39,965 nt of DNA from DASVXQ01 sp046727955 (GCA_046727955.1 JBKPDO010000011.1:1-39965), one strand, 5' to 3'; shown: positions 1 through 7,915, counted from the first letter of the stretch. Numbers and translations: made by a program. The notes: generated by a model from the sequence alone, not told the origin.

Positions 1-78
1 GGCTCCGCTTTGCGTCCTGGCGCCTGGGCCCTGGCCTCGCTCGAGAGCCCCCCGGACCCCCCGGCCCGCCGCCTCACG

Positions 79-822
79 TCAGCGCCCCGCCGGGTCGGCG
101 CGCTCGGCCGCGCGCGAGCGCGGGACGCGCGAGCGGGCGCCCTCCTCCCACAGGGAGAGCCAGCCGAAGCTCACGCCGAGCGAGAGCCACAGCAGCGCCT
201 GCCCGCCGGCGGAGACCTTGCGCGCGTTCCACAGCACCGCGGCGGGCACGGCGCTCTCTTGCCGCACCTCCGGGAGCAGGGCGTAAGCGGCGAGGATCAC
301 GAGCAGGTAGGCGGCGCCCACCGCGAGCTGGCGCGGGGCGCGCGGCACGCCCCGGCCGGCCAGCTGCCTGCTGAGCAGCCACGCGCCCACCGACGCGGCC
401 AGCGAGATCGCGACCATCGCCAGGTACAGGCGGGTGCGCTCAGGGCCGGTGGCCGGGTCGCCCACGCCGGGCGGGTTGGACGGGTATTTGAGGAACGGCA
501 CCAGCCACGCGGAGGCGAACGCCGTCGCCGCGAGCCGCAGCGAGCGGTCCCAGGCCGAGCCAGCGGCAAGGCGCGGCTCCAGCAGCGCATACAGGAAGCC
601 GAGCACGCCACCCATGGCAGTGCCGTAGAGCAGCACCCCGGCCAGCAGCCCGACCTGCTGAGTGCCCCGTGAGAACACCTCGACGGCGTGCCCGCCCGAG
701 GCGGCGCGCTCATAGCTGAGCGCCTCCCGCACGACCGGCTCACCGACGACCAGGTAGAACAAGCCAGCGACCAGGCCGGCCAGCAGGCCGGCGATCAGGC
801 CGCGGCGCAGCAACGAGGCCAC
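79..822 (-). CDS. cbtA: CbtA family predicted cobalt transporter, 247 aa
   Basis: Predicted integral membrane protein of the CbtA family, proposed to import cobalt together with the small subunit CbtB for cobalamin synthesis. The N-terminus shows the family pattern: a Gly/Leu-rich first helix (LLRRGLIAGLLAGLVAGLF) followed by GEPVVREALSYE and a second conserved block EVFSRGTQQVGLLAGVLLYG. Five to six hydrophobic segments are visible, and the tail is Arg-rich and cytoplasmic-looking. The start is GTG at 820-822, preceded by a GAGGGGG ribosome-binding site. It lies 39 bp downstream of cbtB on the same strand, so the two probably share the mRNA that begins with the cobalamin riboswitch. The transport role is inferred from the family and the riboswitch. 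Length fits the family. Confidence 0.85.
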   Translation of the reverse strand: MASLLRRGLIAGLLAGLVAGLFYLVVGEPVVREALSYERAASGGHAVEVFSRGTQQVGLLAGVLLYGTAMGGVLGFLYALLEPRLAAGSAWDRSLRLAATAFASAWLVPFLKYPSNPPGVGDPATGPERTRLYLAMVAISLAASVGAWLLSRQLAGRGVPRAPRQLAVGAAYLLVILAAYALLPEVRQESAVPAAVLWNARKVSAGGQALLWLSLGVSFGWLSLWEEGARSRVPRSRAAERADPAGR

Positions 823-861
823 GACGGCACCCCCTCGAGCTTTGCGAACGCGCGCGAGTCG

Positions 862-1086
862 CTAGTGGCAGGGAAAGCCCAGCAGGTGCCGGCCGTCGTG
901 GAAGAACTCGTGCAGGTAGTTGTTCGCGGTGGAGAGCTTGCCGAGCAGGGGCTCGAGCAGCATCCCCTGGTCGTAGCCGACCGCGTAGACCACAGCGAGC
1001 AGCCCCACGACGGCGATCCAGCCCCACACGGGTACACGGACGGAGCCCTGCCTGCCGCTCGACACTGCGCTGGTGATGTCGGCCAT
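862..1086 (-). CDS. cbtB: CbtB family small cobalt transport subunit, 74 aa
   Basis: Small one-helix membrane protein. A single transmembrane segment (VWGWIAVVGLLAVVYAVGY) is followed by a C-terminal His-rich tail with H-x3-H-x3-H and a final P-C-H. This is the hallmark of CbtB, where the histidines are thought to bind cobalt. The reading frame is open further upstream, but the ATG at 1084-1086 is chosen because it follows GAGGAGG by 9 bp and gives the normal CbtB length. The upstream part of the open frame is occupied by the cobalamin riboswitch and is not coding. It is the first gene of a cbtB-cbtA unit. Confidence 0.88.
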   Translation of the reverse strand: MADITSAVSSGRQGSVRVPVWGWIAVVGLLAVVYAVGYDQGMLLEPLLGKLSTANNYLHEFFHDGRHLLGFPCH

Positions 1087-1126
1087 CTGCCGCAACCTCC
1101 TCGGGGTCCCGCGCCCCGTTCGGACG

Positions 1127-1276
1127 GTGGCGACGGCCAGTATCCTGGCTCCCGGATCACCGCTCGCCTCGGCCTTCCCGCCCTTGGAGGGCAGTGGCAT
1201 GAGCGAGGCTCGCTCCCCGGTCACAGTGGCGCGACCGCGCCGGACTCTCACCGGCTTCCTGGCTCGACGTCGCCAC
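1127..1276 (-). promoter_or_regulatory. Cobalamin (B12) riboswitch upstream of cbtBA
   Basis: Read on the minus strand the segment carries the classical cobalamin aptamer landmarks in order: GCCAGGAAGCCGGTGAGAGTCCGGC, written here as its parts GCCAGGAA, GCCGGTG and TCCGGC; then CGCCACTGT; then ATGCCACTG; then GGGAAGGCCGAGGCGAG; and finally the B12 box around 1135-1150 (GAGCCAGGATACTGGCC). The closing P1 helix is GTGGCGAC (1269-1276) with GTCGCCAC (1127-1134). Between the aptamer and the cbtB start, a short G4/C4 hairpin sits next to the ribosome-binding site. This suggests that ligand binding hides the site and turns off translation. Cobalamin riboswitches are known to precede cbtBA-type cobalt transporters. 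Confidence 0.9.
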
Positions 1277-1350
1277 GGCACCCGTGACTCGGAGGCCCTC
1301 TGCCGCCGCAGGCACCGCGGCAGCAAGCTACGGCTCGGACAGGCCCCCTG

Positions 1351-2393
1351 TCAACGCGGCATCTCCGGCAGACCCAGCCCGCCCCCAGGCGAACCGAAGG
1401 CCTCTTCCTGACTCACGGTCAGCACGGTCTTCGCCAGGTCCTCGAACTCCCGATAGCAAATCTGGACAAGGCGGCCCATACTGCCGAGCGCGCCATCGGC
1501 GGGGCGCAGGTCGAACATCGGCTTGCGTGCATCCTGCGCAAGCGGCATCAAGCTGCGATAGTTGCGGAGACTGGCCAAACGGTACGGATCGTGGCTGGTT
1601 TCTGGTGGAGGCCGCCTTTCGCCGAGCACTGACTTGTGAAACTCGGTGGGGATTCGGCGAAGCCAGCGCTGGTATGCCTTGACGGGGCGGTCGAGCCGAA
1701 CCGCATGTTGGAGTACGACATACCCGATTGGGCATACCCGATTGGGCGCATAGCGCCCGACGGCACGTCAAGCCCTTCGGGTGCTCGTGGCAGCACGTTC
1801 TGCTGCCAACTATGCCTCCACGAACGGCTGGTCGGTCCTAGGTTGCGCAGGCCCTGGAGCGAAAATAGGTCGGCCGCGAGCGGGACCAGCAGGTCGTCCG
1901 CGCCAAGGAGAGCGGCTCGGTTGATGGCGCCGAGGTTGGGGCCGACATCGACGATCACGACCTGCGCACCGACTGCATCCGTGATGCCTCGGAGCATCCG
2001 ATGAAAGGAAGTTGTCACCCGCAGAGCGGCCTCGTCGCCGTCGTAGCCGTGTGGCCACGCCTCCGAAAGCTTGTCCTCGAAGCGACTGAGACCGAGGTCG
2101 CCGGGCAAGACCCAGAGCCCTTCGGCCACCTCCAACACCTCGGGGATGCGAATGTCGCCTAGTCCGCGCAGGATCGGCAGCACGCCACCGAGCACGGTGC
2201 TTCCCCCGTCGTCCTCCCAGAACTTCTCGAGCCGGTCCTCGTCGAAGAACGCGGAGGTCAGGTTGGCCTGGGGATCCAGATCGGCTGCCAGCACCTTGCG
2301 ACCTAACCGGGCCATCATGTAGGCAAGGTGGAAGGCAAGGGTAGTCTTGCCGACTCCGCCCTTGTTGTTGAACAGCGCGATCGTGGTGCTCAT
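1351..2393 (-). pseudogene. ParA/Soj-type ATPase, frame broken by a 14-bp tandem duplication
   Basis: Deviant Walker ATPase of the ParA/MinD group. The Walker A motif NNKGGVGKTT is at residues 9-18, DLDPQANLT follows at about 38-46, and VVIVDVGPNLG is the Walker B region. The frame runs normally to about residue 220 (GAMRPIGY) and then enters an unrelated reading. At 1719-1746 the 14-bp unit CATACCCGATTGGG occurs twice in tandem. Removing one copy restores one continuous frame of 342 codons ending at 1351, through ..IGYVVLQHAVRLDRPVK.. to ..REFEDLAKTVLTVSQEE... As it stands the product would be a 281-residue protein ending at 1548 with about 60 wrong C-terminal residues. The ATG overlaps the stop of the upstream AlbA_2 gene (ATGA), so the two are translationally coupled. 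Nothing here shows it partitions DNA. ParA-like proteins paired with AlbA_2/ATP-binding proteins occur on chromosomes. Confidence 0.85.
1719..1746. repeat. 14-bp perfect tandem duplication causing a frameshift
   Basis: Two adjacent copies of CATACCCGATTGGG inside the ParA-type gene. Fourteen is not a multiple of three, so the second copy shifts the frame; deleting it rejoins the reading frame exactly. Confidence 0.95.
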
Positions 2394-3322
2394 CCTGCCG
2401 CCCTCACGGTTACCCCCCAGTATGTCGGCTCGATGGCGAATTCAGCCGAGGGGTTTCCGTTCGCGGCCAGAGTACTGCGGACCAGCCCGATCCCGCGCCC
2501 GAAGCGGTTTACGTAGCCAAGTTCCTTCATTGCCGCCGCGAGTCCGGGGTTGCGGTAATCGTTGCGGCGGTCGAAGTTCTCCGCGGTGACCGCGCCGAAG
2601 GGGCCACCTGGGCTAGTGATCTCAACCCGATCTGCGAACCAGCGGATCGAGACTGGTGCATTCGAAGTTTCGTAGTTGCGATGCATCAGCGCATTCACGA
2701 CGACTTCCGGACTGACCGCGGCCGGAAGATAGGTGGAGCGGAACAGCTCGAGGTCCAGGTCCCTCAGGCCAGTTCCGGAAAGCGGGCGCTGGTCGAATGG
2801 AAGGTCGGCCGCCCGACGACGCTCGGCCAGCAACCGTTCCTCGTCTGGTGTTGCTCGCCGGGTAGAGGGTCCGACCCGTACGAAGACGCGGCCGTCGAAC
2901 CTGACAGGAGGCGACGGTGTCCCAGGAATCTCGACGTGGACGCACTCATGGCCGTCGAATACTGCCCGCCCGACGGCAAGGATTGGAGGAGGCAGGATGC
3001 GGCCCTCGGTCCGCAATCCAGCAAGGAAGGACAAGAGGGCCTCGTTGATTGGCAGCCCCGAAGACGCGCCGTTGTCCTCGACGCCGATCAGCAGGTGACC
3101 CACGCCGCGCCCTGGAAGATCATTGGCCATCGCGCAGACTGCCTCTCGGATCGCGTTGCGATCGGAGACGTTGCGCTTGAACTCCAAGTCGTCGCGCTCG
3201 CGACGGCCTAGCTTCTCAGCGAGGTCGTGTTGCATCTGGGCCACCATAGCCGACGAGGCGCCGGCCGCTCGGCCGCCGGCGCTCGAGACGCTACCACGGA
3301 CCTGCCCGGGGTTGACCGACAC
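2390..3322 (-). CDS. AlbA_2 (Schlafen-like) / HATPase_c_4 ATP-binding protein, probably internally deleted
   Basis: N-terminal AlbA_2/Schlafen-type domain at about residues 34-165: REDDLEFK-like start (RERDDLEFKRNVSD), then VCAMANDLPGRGVGHLLIGVEDNG, and the VFVRVGPSTRRATPDEE block. This is followed by the C-terminal ATP-binding (HATPase_c_4-like) part with NALMHRNYE, VEITSPGG and NRFGRGIGLV. Full-length relatives have roughly 100 residues between RSTYLPAA and the NALMHRNY motif. Here YLPAAVSPE runs straight into VVVNALMHRN (near 2705), so an in-frame internal deletion is inferred. The start is uncertain: GTG at 3322 gives 310 aa, and the Met codons at 3247 or 3235 would remove a low-complexity leader. 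Its TGA overlaps the ATG of the ParA-type gene. The function of such pairs is not established. Confidence 0.75.
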   Translation of the reverse strand: MSVNPGQVRGSVSSAGGRAAGASSAMVAQMQHDLAEKLGRRERDDLEFKRNVSDRNAIREAVCAMANDLPGRGVGHLLIGVEDNGASSGLPINEALLSFLAGLRTEGRILPPPILAVGRAVFDGHECVHVEIPGTPSPPVRFDGRVFVRVGPSTRRATPDEERLLAERRRAADLPFDQRPLSGTGLRDLDLELFRSTYLPAAVSPEVVVNALMHRNYETSNAPVSIRWFADRVEITSPGGPFGAVTAENFDRRNDYRNPGLAAAMKELGYVNRFGRGIGLVRSTLAANGNPSAEFAIEPTYWGVTVRAAG

Positions 3323-3335
3323 AGCTACCGCAAGA

Positions 3336-5579
3336 TCAGGAATCGCCGAGGCGGGTGGCGAGGGCGGTGTGGCGGCGGCCGGCGCCTCGGGTGCGCACCG
3401 CCTTGGCGAGGGCGCGGCGCGACCCGACCAGCACGACGATGCGCCTGGCGCGGGTGACCGCGGTGTAGAGCAGGTTGCGCTCGAGCATCATCCAGGCGGT
3501 CATGGTCAGCGGCACCACCACGCAGGGGTACTCGCTGCCCTGCGAGCGGTGCACGGTCACCGCGTAGGCGTGGGTCAGCTCGTCCAGCTCGTCGAAGCCG
3601 TAGACGATCTCCTCGTCCTCGTCGAGCAGCACCCGCAGCTCCTGGTCCTCCAGGGAGATCGCGGTCACCACGCCGACCGAGCCGTTGAAGACGCCGGCGC
3701 TGCCCTTGCTGTAGTCGTTGCGGACCTGCATGACCTTGTCGCCGACGCGGAAGGAGCGGCCGCCGGAGCGGCGCTCCGCCAGCCCGTCCCGCGGCGGCGT
3801 CAGCACCGCCTGGAGGCGGTCGTTGAGTGCGCCCGCGCCGGCGGGACCGCGGTGGGTGGGGCAGAGTACCTGCACGTCGCGCCGGGGGTCCAGGCCGAAG
3901 CGCCGCGGCAGGCGGTTGGCCACGACGTCCACGGTCAGGTCGCCGGCCCGCTCCGGGTCGTCCTCGACGAACAGGAAGAAGTCGTCGAGGCCCTGGGTCT
4001 GCGGCGGCCGTCCCGCGTTGATGCGGTGCGCTCCCGCCACCACCCCGCTCTGCTGCGCCTGGCGGAACACGTGGGTCAGCCGCACCCGCGGGACCCGCTC
4101 GGCGGCGAGCAGGTCGCGCAGCACCTCGCCGGGGCCGACGCTGGGGAGTTGGTCGACGTCGCCGACCAGGAGCAGGTGGGCGCCGGACGGGACCGCCTTG
4201 ACCAGCTTGTTCGCCAGCAGCACGTCCAGCATGGAGACCTCGTCGACCACGATCAGGTCGGCGTCGAGTGGATTGTCCCGGTCGAAGGCCGCGTCGCCAC
4301 CGGGCCGGAGCTGGAGCAGCCGGTGCAGCGTCGCCGCCTCGAGCCCGGCCAGCTCCGCCAGCCGCTTGGCCGCCCGGCCGGTGGGCGCGGCCAGCACCAC
4401 CTTGGCGCGCTTGGCCCTGGCCAGCGCCACCACCGAGCGCACCGAGAAGCTCTTGCCGCAGCCCGGCCCTCCGGTGAGCACCGCCACCCGCTCGGTGAGC
4501 GCGAGGCGCACCGCGGCCTCCTGCGCCGGCGCGAGCCTCGACCCGGTCACCCGCTCGAGCCAGCGGAGCGCGGCCTCCCAGTCCACCCCCTGGAACGAGG
4601 CCAGGCGATCGACCGGCGCCTCGAGCAGGCGCCGCAGCCCGCCGGCGAGCGCGACCTCCGCCCGGTGGAACGGCAGCAGCCAGATCGCCCCGGACCCCTC
4701 CCGATCCACCGGGGCACCCCCTTGGGGTTCCCCGGACCCCTCCGGCGTCAGCTCGCGCACCACGCCCTCCTCGGCCACCAGCTCCTCCAGGCAGCGCCGC
4801 ACCAGCTCGGCGCCGACCTCGAGCAGCTCCGCCGCGCGCGCGACTAGGTCCTCCTCTGGTAGGTAGCAGTGCCCGCTCTCGCTCGCCTCCGAGAGGGCGA
4901 ACTGCACCCCCGCCTTCACGCGCTGGTCGCTGTCGTGTGGGATCCCGACGGACCTGGCGATGGTGTCGGCGGTCTTGAAGCCCACTCCCCACACGTCGGC
5001 GGCGAGCTTGTAGGGCTCGCGCCGCACCACGTCGATCGCCTGGTCGCGGTAGGTCTTGTAGATCCGCACCGCCAGCGAGGTGGACACGCCCACGCCCTGC
5101 AGGAAGACCATCACCTCCTTGATGGCTTTCTGCTCTTCCCAGGCCGTCCCGATCATGGCGGTGCGCTTGCCGCCGAGTCCCGGCACCTCGATCAGGCGCT
5201 CCGGCTCCTCCTCGATCACCCGCAGGGTGTCGGTGCCGAAGTGGTCGACGATCCGCTCCGCGAGCCTCGGGCCGATGCCCTTGATGAGGCCTGAGCCGAG
5301 GTAGCGCTGGATGCCCTGGACGGTCGCCGGCAGGATGGTGGCGTAGCTGTGCACCTCGAACTGGCGGCCGTACTGGGGATGGCTCCGCCACCGTCCCTGC
5401 AGGCGGAGGCTCTCCCCCGGCTGCGCGCCGAGCAGCGGTCCGACCACGGTGAGCAGGTCGCTGGAGCGTGAGGTCGCCACCCTGGCGACGGTGTAGCCGG
5501 TCTCCTCGTTGGCGTAGGTGATGCGCTCGAGCACCGCCTCGAGCGTGGCGCGGGTGTCCGCCGAGACGGGCGCGCTCAC
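3336..5579 (-). CDS. recD2: RecD2-type ATP-dependent 5'-3' DNA helicase, 747 aa
   Basis: SF1B helicase of the RecD2 family, which acts in DNA repair without RecBC. The N-terminal RecD2-specific region (1-90) is followed by helix-hairpin-helix segments (GIGPRLAERI at 102-111, VPGLGGKR at 132-139, VWGVGFKTAD at 197-206). The helicase core has Walker A GGPGCGKS (370-377), APTGRAAKRL (398-407), Walker B VVDEVSMLD (444-452), GDVDQLPSVGPG and HVFRQA. It ends with motif VI-like TVHRSQGSEYP and LYTAVTRAR. Length and motif order match the family (about 720-750 aa). It begins at an ATG and is transcribed alone. The upstream neighbour is divergent (the HAD gene). No sign of damage. Confidence 0.93.
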   Translation of the reverse strand: MSAPVSADTRATLEAVLERITYANEETGYTVARVATSRSSDLLTVVGPLLGAQPGESLRLQGRWRSHPQYGRQFEVHSYATILPATVQGIQRYLGSGLIKGIGPRLAERIVDHFGTDTLRVIEEEPERLIEVPGLGGKRTAMIGTAWEEQKAIKEVMVFLQGVGVSTSLAVRIYKTYRDQAIDVVRREPYKLAADVWGVGFKTADTIARSVGIPHDSDQRVKAGVQFALSEASESGHCYLPEEDLVARAAELLEVGAELVRRCLEELVAEEGVVRELTPEGSGEPQGGAPVDREGSGAIWLLPFHRAEVALAGGLRRLLEAPVDRLASFQGVDWEAALRWLERVTGSRLAPAQEAAVRLALTERVAVLTGGPGCGKSFSVRSVVALARAKRAKVVLAAPTGRAAKRLAELAGLEAATLHRLLQLRPGGDAAFDRDNPLDADLIVVDEVSMLDVLLANKLVKAVPSGAHLLLVGDVDQLPSVGPGEVLRDLLAAERVPRVRLTHVFRQAQQSGVVAGAHRINAGRPPQTQGLDDFFLFVEDDPERAGDLTVDVVANRLPRRFGLDPRRDVQVLCPTHRGPAGAGALNDRLQAVLTPPRDGLAERRSGGRSFRVGDKVMQVRNDYSKGSAGVFNGSVGVVTAISLEDQELRVLLDEDEEIVYGFDELDELTHAYAVTVHRSQGSEYPCVVVPLTMTAWMMLERNLLYTAVTRARRIVVLVGSRRALAKAVRTRGAGRRHTALATRLGDS

Positions 5580-5754
5580 CGCGCCCTCCAGCGGCAGGGC
5601 TCTCGACTCACACAGCTAGGTTATCCGTTGTCGGGCTCCAGGAAGAGATCCACGCCGAGCAGGCCGAGGGCCGAGGGCCGAGGGCCTTCGGCGCCGGCAT
5701 AGACGGCATAGTGGTCGTGAGCCCACTCGTGTCGGAAGCGACGTTGGAGGCAGT

Positions 5755-6432
5755 GTGGAGCAAGGACGACAGGACGGACCGGTTGGCGTGCGGGCGGTTG
5801 TGTGGGACATGGACGGGACGCTGATCGACTCGGCGACGGCCGTGCCGGACTCGTACATCGCGGCGATCCTCCGGCGCGGCGGCCGCCGCTTCAGCCGCGA
5901 CGAGATCATCGCCGCCTACCACTACGGCCCGCCCCAGCGGATACTGACCGAGCTGCTCGGCCGCGCCAGCACCGCGGACGACGTCGAGGAGTACCACGCC
6001 CGCCTGCGCGCCAACGCGGCCCGGGCGCTGCCCTACCCGGGGATCGTGGACACCCTCGCTGCCCTGCACGGGCGCCTGCCGCTCGCGGTGTTCACCGGGG
6101 CGGCCCGCCGCGGCGCGCTGATCCTGTTGCAGGCGAGCGGTCTGCTCCCGTACTTCGCGCGGGTGGTCGGCGGGGACGAGGTCGAGCACCAGAAGCCCGC
6201 GCCCGATGGCGTCCTGCTGGCCTGCGCCGCCCTCGGGGTCGAGCCAGCCGCGGCCGCCTACGTCGGCGATTCCCCTGGCGACCTGGAGGCAGCGCGGGCC
6301 AGCGGTGCGCTGGCCGTCGCCGCGGGCTGGGGCCATTTCTTCCAAGACCCCGCCCCCGCCGACCTGGTGCTCTCCACTCCACAGGAGCTGCTCACCGTAC
6401 TGGACGCCGTCCCCGGGAGACGCCAGCCGTAG
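5755..6432 (+). CDS. HAD-superfamily hydrolase, phosphoglycolate phosphatase-like, 225 aa
   Basis: HAD subfamily IA phosphatase. Motif I is DMDGTLID (18-25), with the nucleophile and general acid aspartates. A helical cap follows (about 30-100). Motif II Thr is in VFTGA, motif III Lys in EHQKPAPDG and motif IV in GDSPGDLEAARASG. These fit small-molecule phosphatases of the Gph/PGP group, but the substrate cannot be read from sequence. The start used is the GTG at 5755, close to a GGAGG. A GTG at 5788, just before VRAVVWDMDGT, is equally possible and would give a more standard N-terminus. The gene converges on the C-terminal fragment of the split methyltransferase, leaving only about 10 bp between them. 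Confidence 0.88.
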   Translation: MEQGRQDGPVGVRAVVWDMDGTLIDSATAVPDSYIAAILRRGGRRFSRDEIIAAYHYGPPQRILTELLGRASTADDVEEYHARLRANAARALPYPGIVDTLAALHGRLPLAVFTGAARRGALILLQASGLLPYFARVVGGDEVEHQKPAPDGVLLACAALGVEPAAAAYVGDSPGDLEAARASGALAVAAGWGHFFQDPAPADLVLSTPQELLTVLDAVPGRRQP

Positions 6433-6441
6433 ACCGGCCGC

Positions 6442-6610
6442 TCAGCGGCCCGCAGGGGCGTCCCAGCACATGGCGCGGGCGCGGTATAGCGCCGCGAAGC
6501 TGGCGCCGGGGAACACCGCGCCGTAGCGCTGGGCGAACTGCTCGAGGCTGAGGAAGCGGTCGGCGGTGAGCTGGTCCAGCCAGGCCGGGTCGGTGTTGAG
6601 CCGGAACAGC
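6442..6610 (-). pseudogene. C-terminal fragment (about 50 codons) of the split SAM methyltransferase
   Basis: Minus-strand frame LFRLN-TDPAWLDQLTADRFL... ending DAPAGR at 6442. The block RFLSLEQFAQRYGAVFPGA resembles the C-terminal end of class I methyltransferases. It lacks any catalytic core. The frame is open a little upstream to an ATG at 6645, but those first 12 codons belong to the integrated element. The codons for L-F-R-L-N lie in the 17-bp repeat shared with the end of the N-terminal fragment at 16010-16026, in the same phase. This is therefore the displaced 3' end of the gene at 15951-16553. Without the element the two parts join into a 231-codon gene. Confidence 0.85.
6594..6610. 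repeat. Left attachment site core (attL), 17 bp
   Basis: TGTTGAGCCGGAACAGC, identical to 16010-16026 and in the same orientation. It marks the left boundary of the integrated element. The sequences flanking the two copies diverge immediately on both sides. Confidence 0.88.
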
Positions 6611-6733
6611 GACGCCACGTCCGTGACCTGCGACGATGGATGCATCTGGCGTCTGACCAGCGAAAACCGTTCGATCGGATTCGATCGGTCCCGACCCGCC
6701 GCGAAGCGTGTAGCGGAATCGTTGCGGAGCGTC

Positions 6734-6928
6734 CTAGCCGCCCTCGCGCTTGCGCCGGAGCCAGGCCAGCAGCTCGGATCGCCGGTACAGCGCGCGCCGG
6801 CCGGCGTACCCGGCCACCGGCGGCCCGGTGCCTGCTACGCGCCAGCGGCGCAGCGTCCGCGGCGACACGCGGATGATCGCTGCGGCTTCCGGCTCGGTGA
6901 GGAACGGCTCGTCGTTCGCGCTGGTCAT
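6734..6928 (-). CDS. Excisionase-like helix-turn-helix protein, 64 aa
   Basis: MerR/HTH_17-type DNA-binding protein: FLTEPEAAAIIRVSPRTLRRWR is the helix-turn-helix, followed by a wing GYAGRRALYRRSELLAWLRR. Size and fold are those of excisionases (Xis/AlpA type) and of prophage HTH proteins. The ATG at 6926-6928 is chosen because the domain starts a few residues later; the frame is open further upstream but looks non-coding. No clear ribosome-binding site precedes it. A perfect 12-bp palindrome lies just upstream (6936-6947). It sits 124 bp inside attL, on the opposite side from the integrase, so it could bind the left arm during excision. That role is inferred. Confidence 0.72.
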   Translation of the reverse strand: MTSANDEPFLTEPEAAAIIRVSPRTLRRWRVAGTGPPVAGYAGRRALYRRSELLAWLRRKREGG

Positions 6929-6935
6929 CGGCCAA

Positions 6936-6947
6936 GTCTGGCCAGAC
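6936..6947. promoter_or_regulatory. 12-bp palindrome, possible operator of the Xis-like gene
   Basis: GTCTGGCCAGAC is a perfect inverted repeat 8 bp upstream of the Xis-like start codon. Position and symmetry suggest a protein-binding site. No second copy was found, so this is tentative. Confidence 0.35.
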
Positions 6948-7098
6948 GTGGTTACCCTGTCACCCACCACGGCCGGTCCTGGCCGGGACTGACCCGGTTG
7001 ACCGTGAATGGCCGCTCGGCGGACAATGCCCATCCACGTAAGCGCCCCGGCGGCGGCTGGACCCCGCCCCGGGGCATGGCACCAGGAGGTCAGTCCTG

Positions 7099-7404
7099 AT
7101 GCAGGATCACTCTATCCCGCCGCTCGACCATGATCCGGCGGACTCCTCGTTCCCCAACGTCCGGCGGGCGCCGTTCACCCTCAAGCGGGTCGGCGAGGCG
7201 GAGGACTGGCGCGAGCTGGTCGCCGCGATTGCCGCGGCGATGACCGCGGCGGTCGACACCCGTCGGCCCCACGCGACCACTGGCAAGTGCTTGACCATCT
7301 CGAGCATCGTCACCGTGGTGAGCGAGCACCCCGCCCGGCTCGAGTGGGCGGTCGGCGCGCTCCGGCAGGTCACCGCGACGTGGCAGCACGACAACCCCGC
7401 CTAG
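7099..7404 (+). CDS. Small hypothetical protein of the element, 101 aa
   Basis: Not recognised. The ATG at 7099 follows AGGAGG by 9 bp, which supports real translation. The sequence has a charged first third (DHDPADSSFPNVRRAPFTLKR) and an Ala-rich helical centre (WRELVAAIAAAMTAAVD), with no signal peptide or membrane segment. It is one of only three plus-strand genes in the element and faces the capsid operon, from which it is separated by a strong hairpin at 7421-7450. Isolation from the main transcript suggests separate expression, perhaps from the lysogen, but no promoter could be assigned. Confidence 0.6.
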   Translation: MQDHSIPPLDHDPADSSFPNVRRAPFTLKRVGEAEDWRELVAAIAAAMTAAVDTRRPHATTGKCLTISSIVTVVSEHPARLEWAVGALRQVTATWQHDNPA

Positions 7405-7420
7405 CCACCCTGGAAGGCGA

Positions 7421-7450
7421 GCGGCCCCGGGCCGGTCCTCCCGGGGCCGC
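7421..7450. terminator. Bidirectional hairpin between convergent genes
   Basis: Perfect 11-bp stem GCGGCCCCGGG (7421-7431) and CCCGGGGCCGC (7440-7450) around an 8-nt loop. It lies between the stop of the plus-strand gene (7404) and the stop of the 66-aa minus-strand gene (7458). There is no T-tract, as is usual at high GC. Confidence 0.75.
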
Positions 7451-7457
7451 TTCGCGT

Positions 7458-7658
7458 CTAGGAGCCGGGGACGCGGCCCCACCCCTTGGTGGTCGCAGGA
7501 GGCGGCTGCCCCTCCAGCGGGTGGACGGCCCCGTCGATCACGATCCCGTAGGGCAGGCCGTCGCCGTTCTCGCGGCCGATCGGCACGGTGCCCTTGGGCC
7601 TGCGGCTCGAGCCCTGCACCTTGCCGACCAGCTTCCGCTTGGCCTTGGGCGTGGTCAT
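7458..7658 (-). CDS. Small basic hypothetical protein, last gene of the capsid operon, 66 aa
   Basis: Not recognised. The N-terminus is strongly basic (MTTPKAKRKLVGKVQGSSRRPK) and the rest is short and Gly/Pro-rich. Its ATG overlaps the stop of the upstream 86-aa gene (ATGA), so it is translationally coupled to the capsid genes, and a hairpin follows its stop. A capsid-associated or nucleic-acid-binding role would fit the charge and the position but is only a guess. Confidence 0.6.
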   Translation of the reverse strand: MTTPKAKRKLVGKVQGSSRRPKGTVPIGRENGDGLPYGIVIDGAVHPLEGQPPPATTKGWGRVPGS

Positions 7659-7915
7659 GTCGTCTCCCTCCTGGGCTTGCGCCTGCCGGCCGGTGGGCTG
7701 ACCCGGTACACGTTGTGCTCGTCCGGGTCGGGCCGCTGCGCCCGCAGCGCCGCGGCGACCTCGGCGGGCAGCAGCTGCCCGGGCAGGTAGGTCAGGTCGC
7801 CGTAGTGGATGTACCCGGGGGACAGCACCCCCGCGTCGCCCGGCGGCGCCGGCGGGGCGCCGGCGGTCTCCTGCGCACGCTCCTCGGCCATCCGCTCCCG
7901 CTCCTCCCTGTCCAT
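7655..7915 (-). CDS. Hypothetical protein coupled to the capsid gene, 86 aa
   Basis: The ATG at 7913-7915 shares its last base with the TGA of the major capsid gene (TGATG), so it is made together with capsid. The N-terminal helix is Glu/Arg-rich (MDREERERMAEERAQE). It is followed by a Pro/Ala linker and a conserved-looking core SPGYIHYGDLTYLPGQLLP, and a basic tail (GRRKPRRETT). Length and location match small head-completion or head-decoration proteins of tailed phages, but no family is recognised. Its own TGA overlaps the start of the 66-aa gene. Confidence 0.62.
   Translation of the reverse strand: MDREERERMAEERAQETAGAPPAPPGDAGVLSPGYIHYGDLTYLPGQLLPAEVAAALRAQRPDPDEHNVYRVSPPAGRRKPRRETT

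Noticed and set aside
1..78. Possible gene at the left edge
   Set aside because: No frame with recognisable content; it is only the region downstream of cbtA.
2390..2393. ParA and AlbA_2 pair as part of the 9.4-kb mobile element
   Set aside because: They lie outside the attachment repeats, separated from them by recD2 and a HAD gene; no repeats flank the pair.
3123..4847. 574-codon open frame antisense to recD2
   Set aside because: Shadow frame; recD2 motifs on the minus strand are complete.
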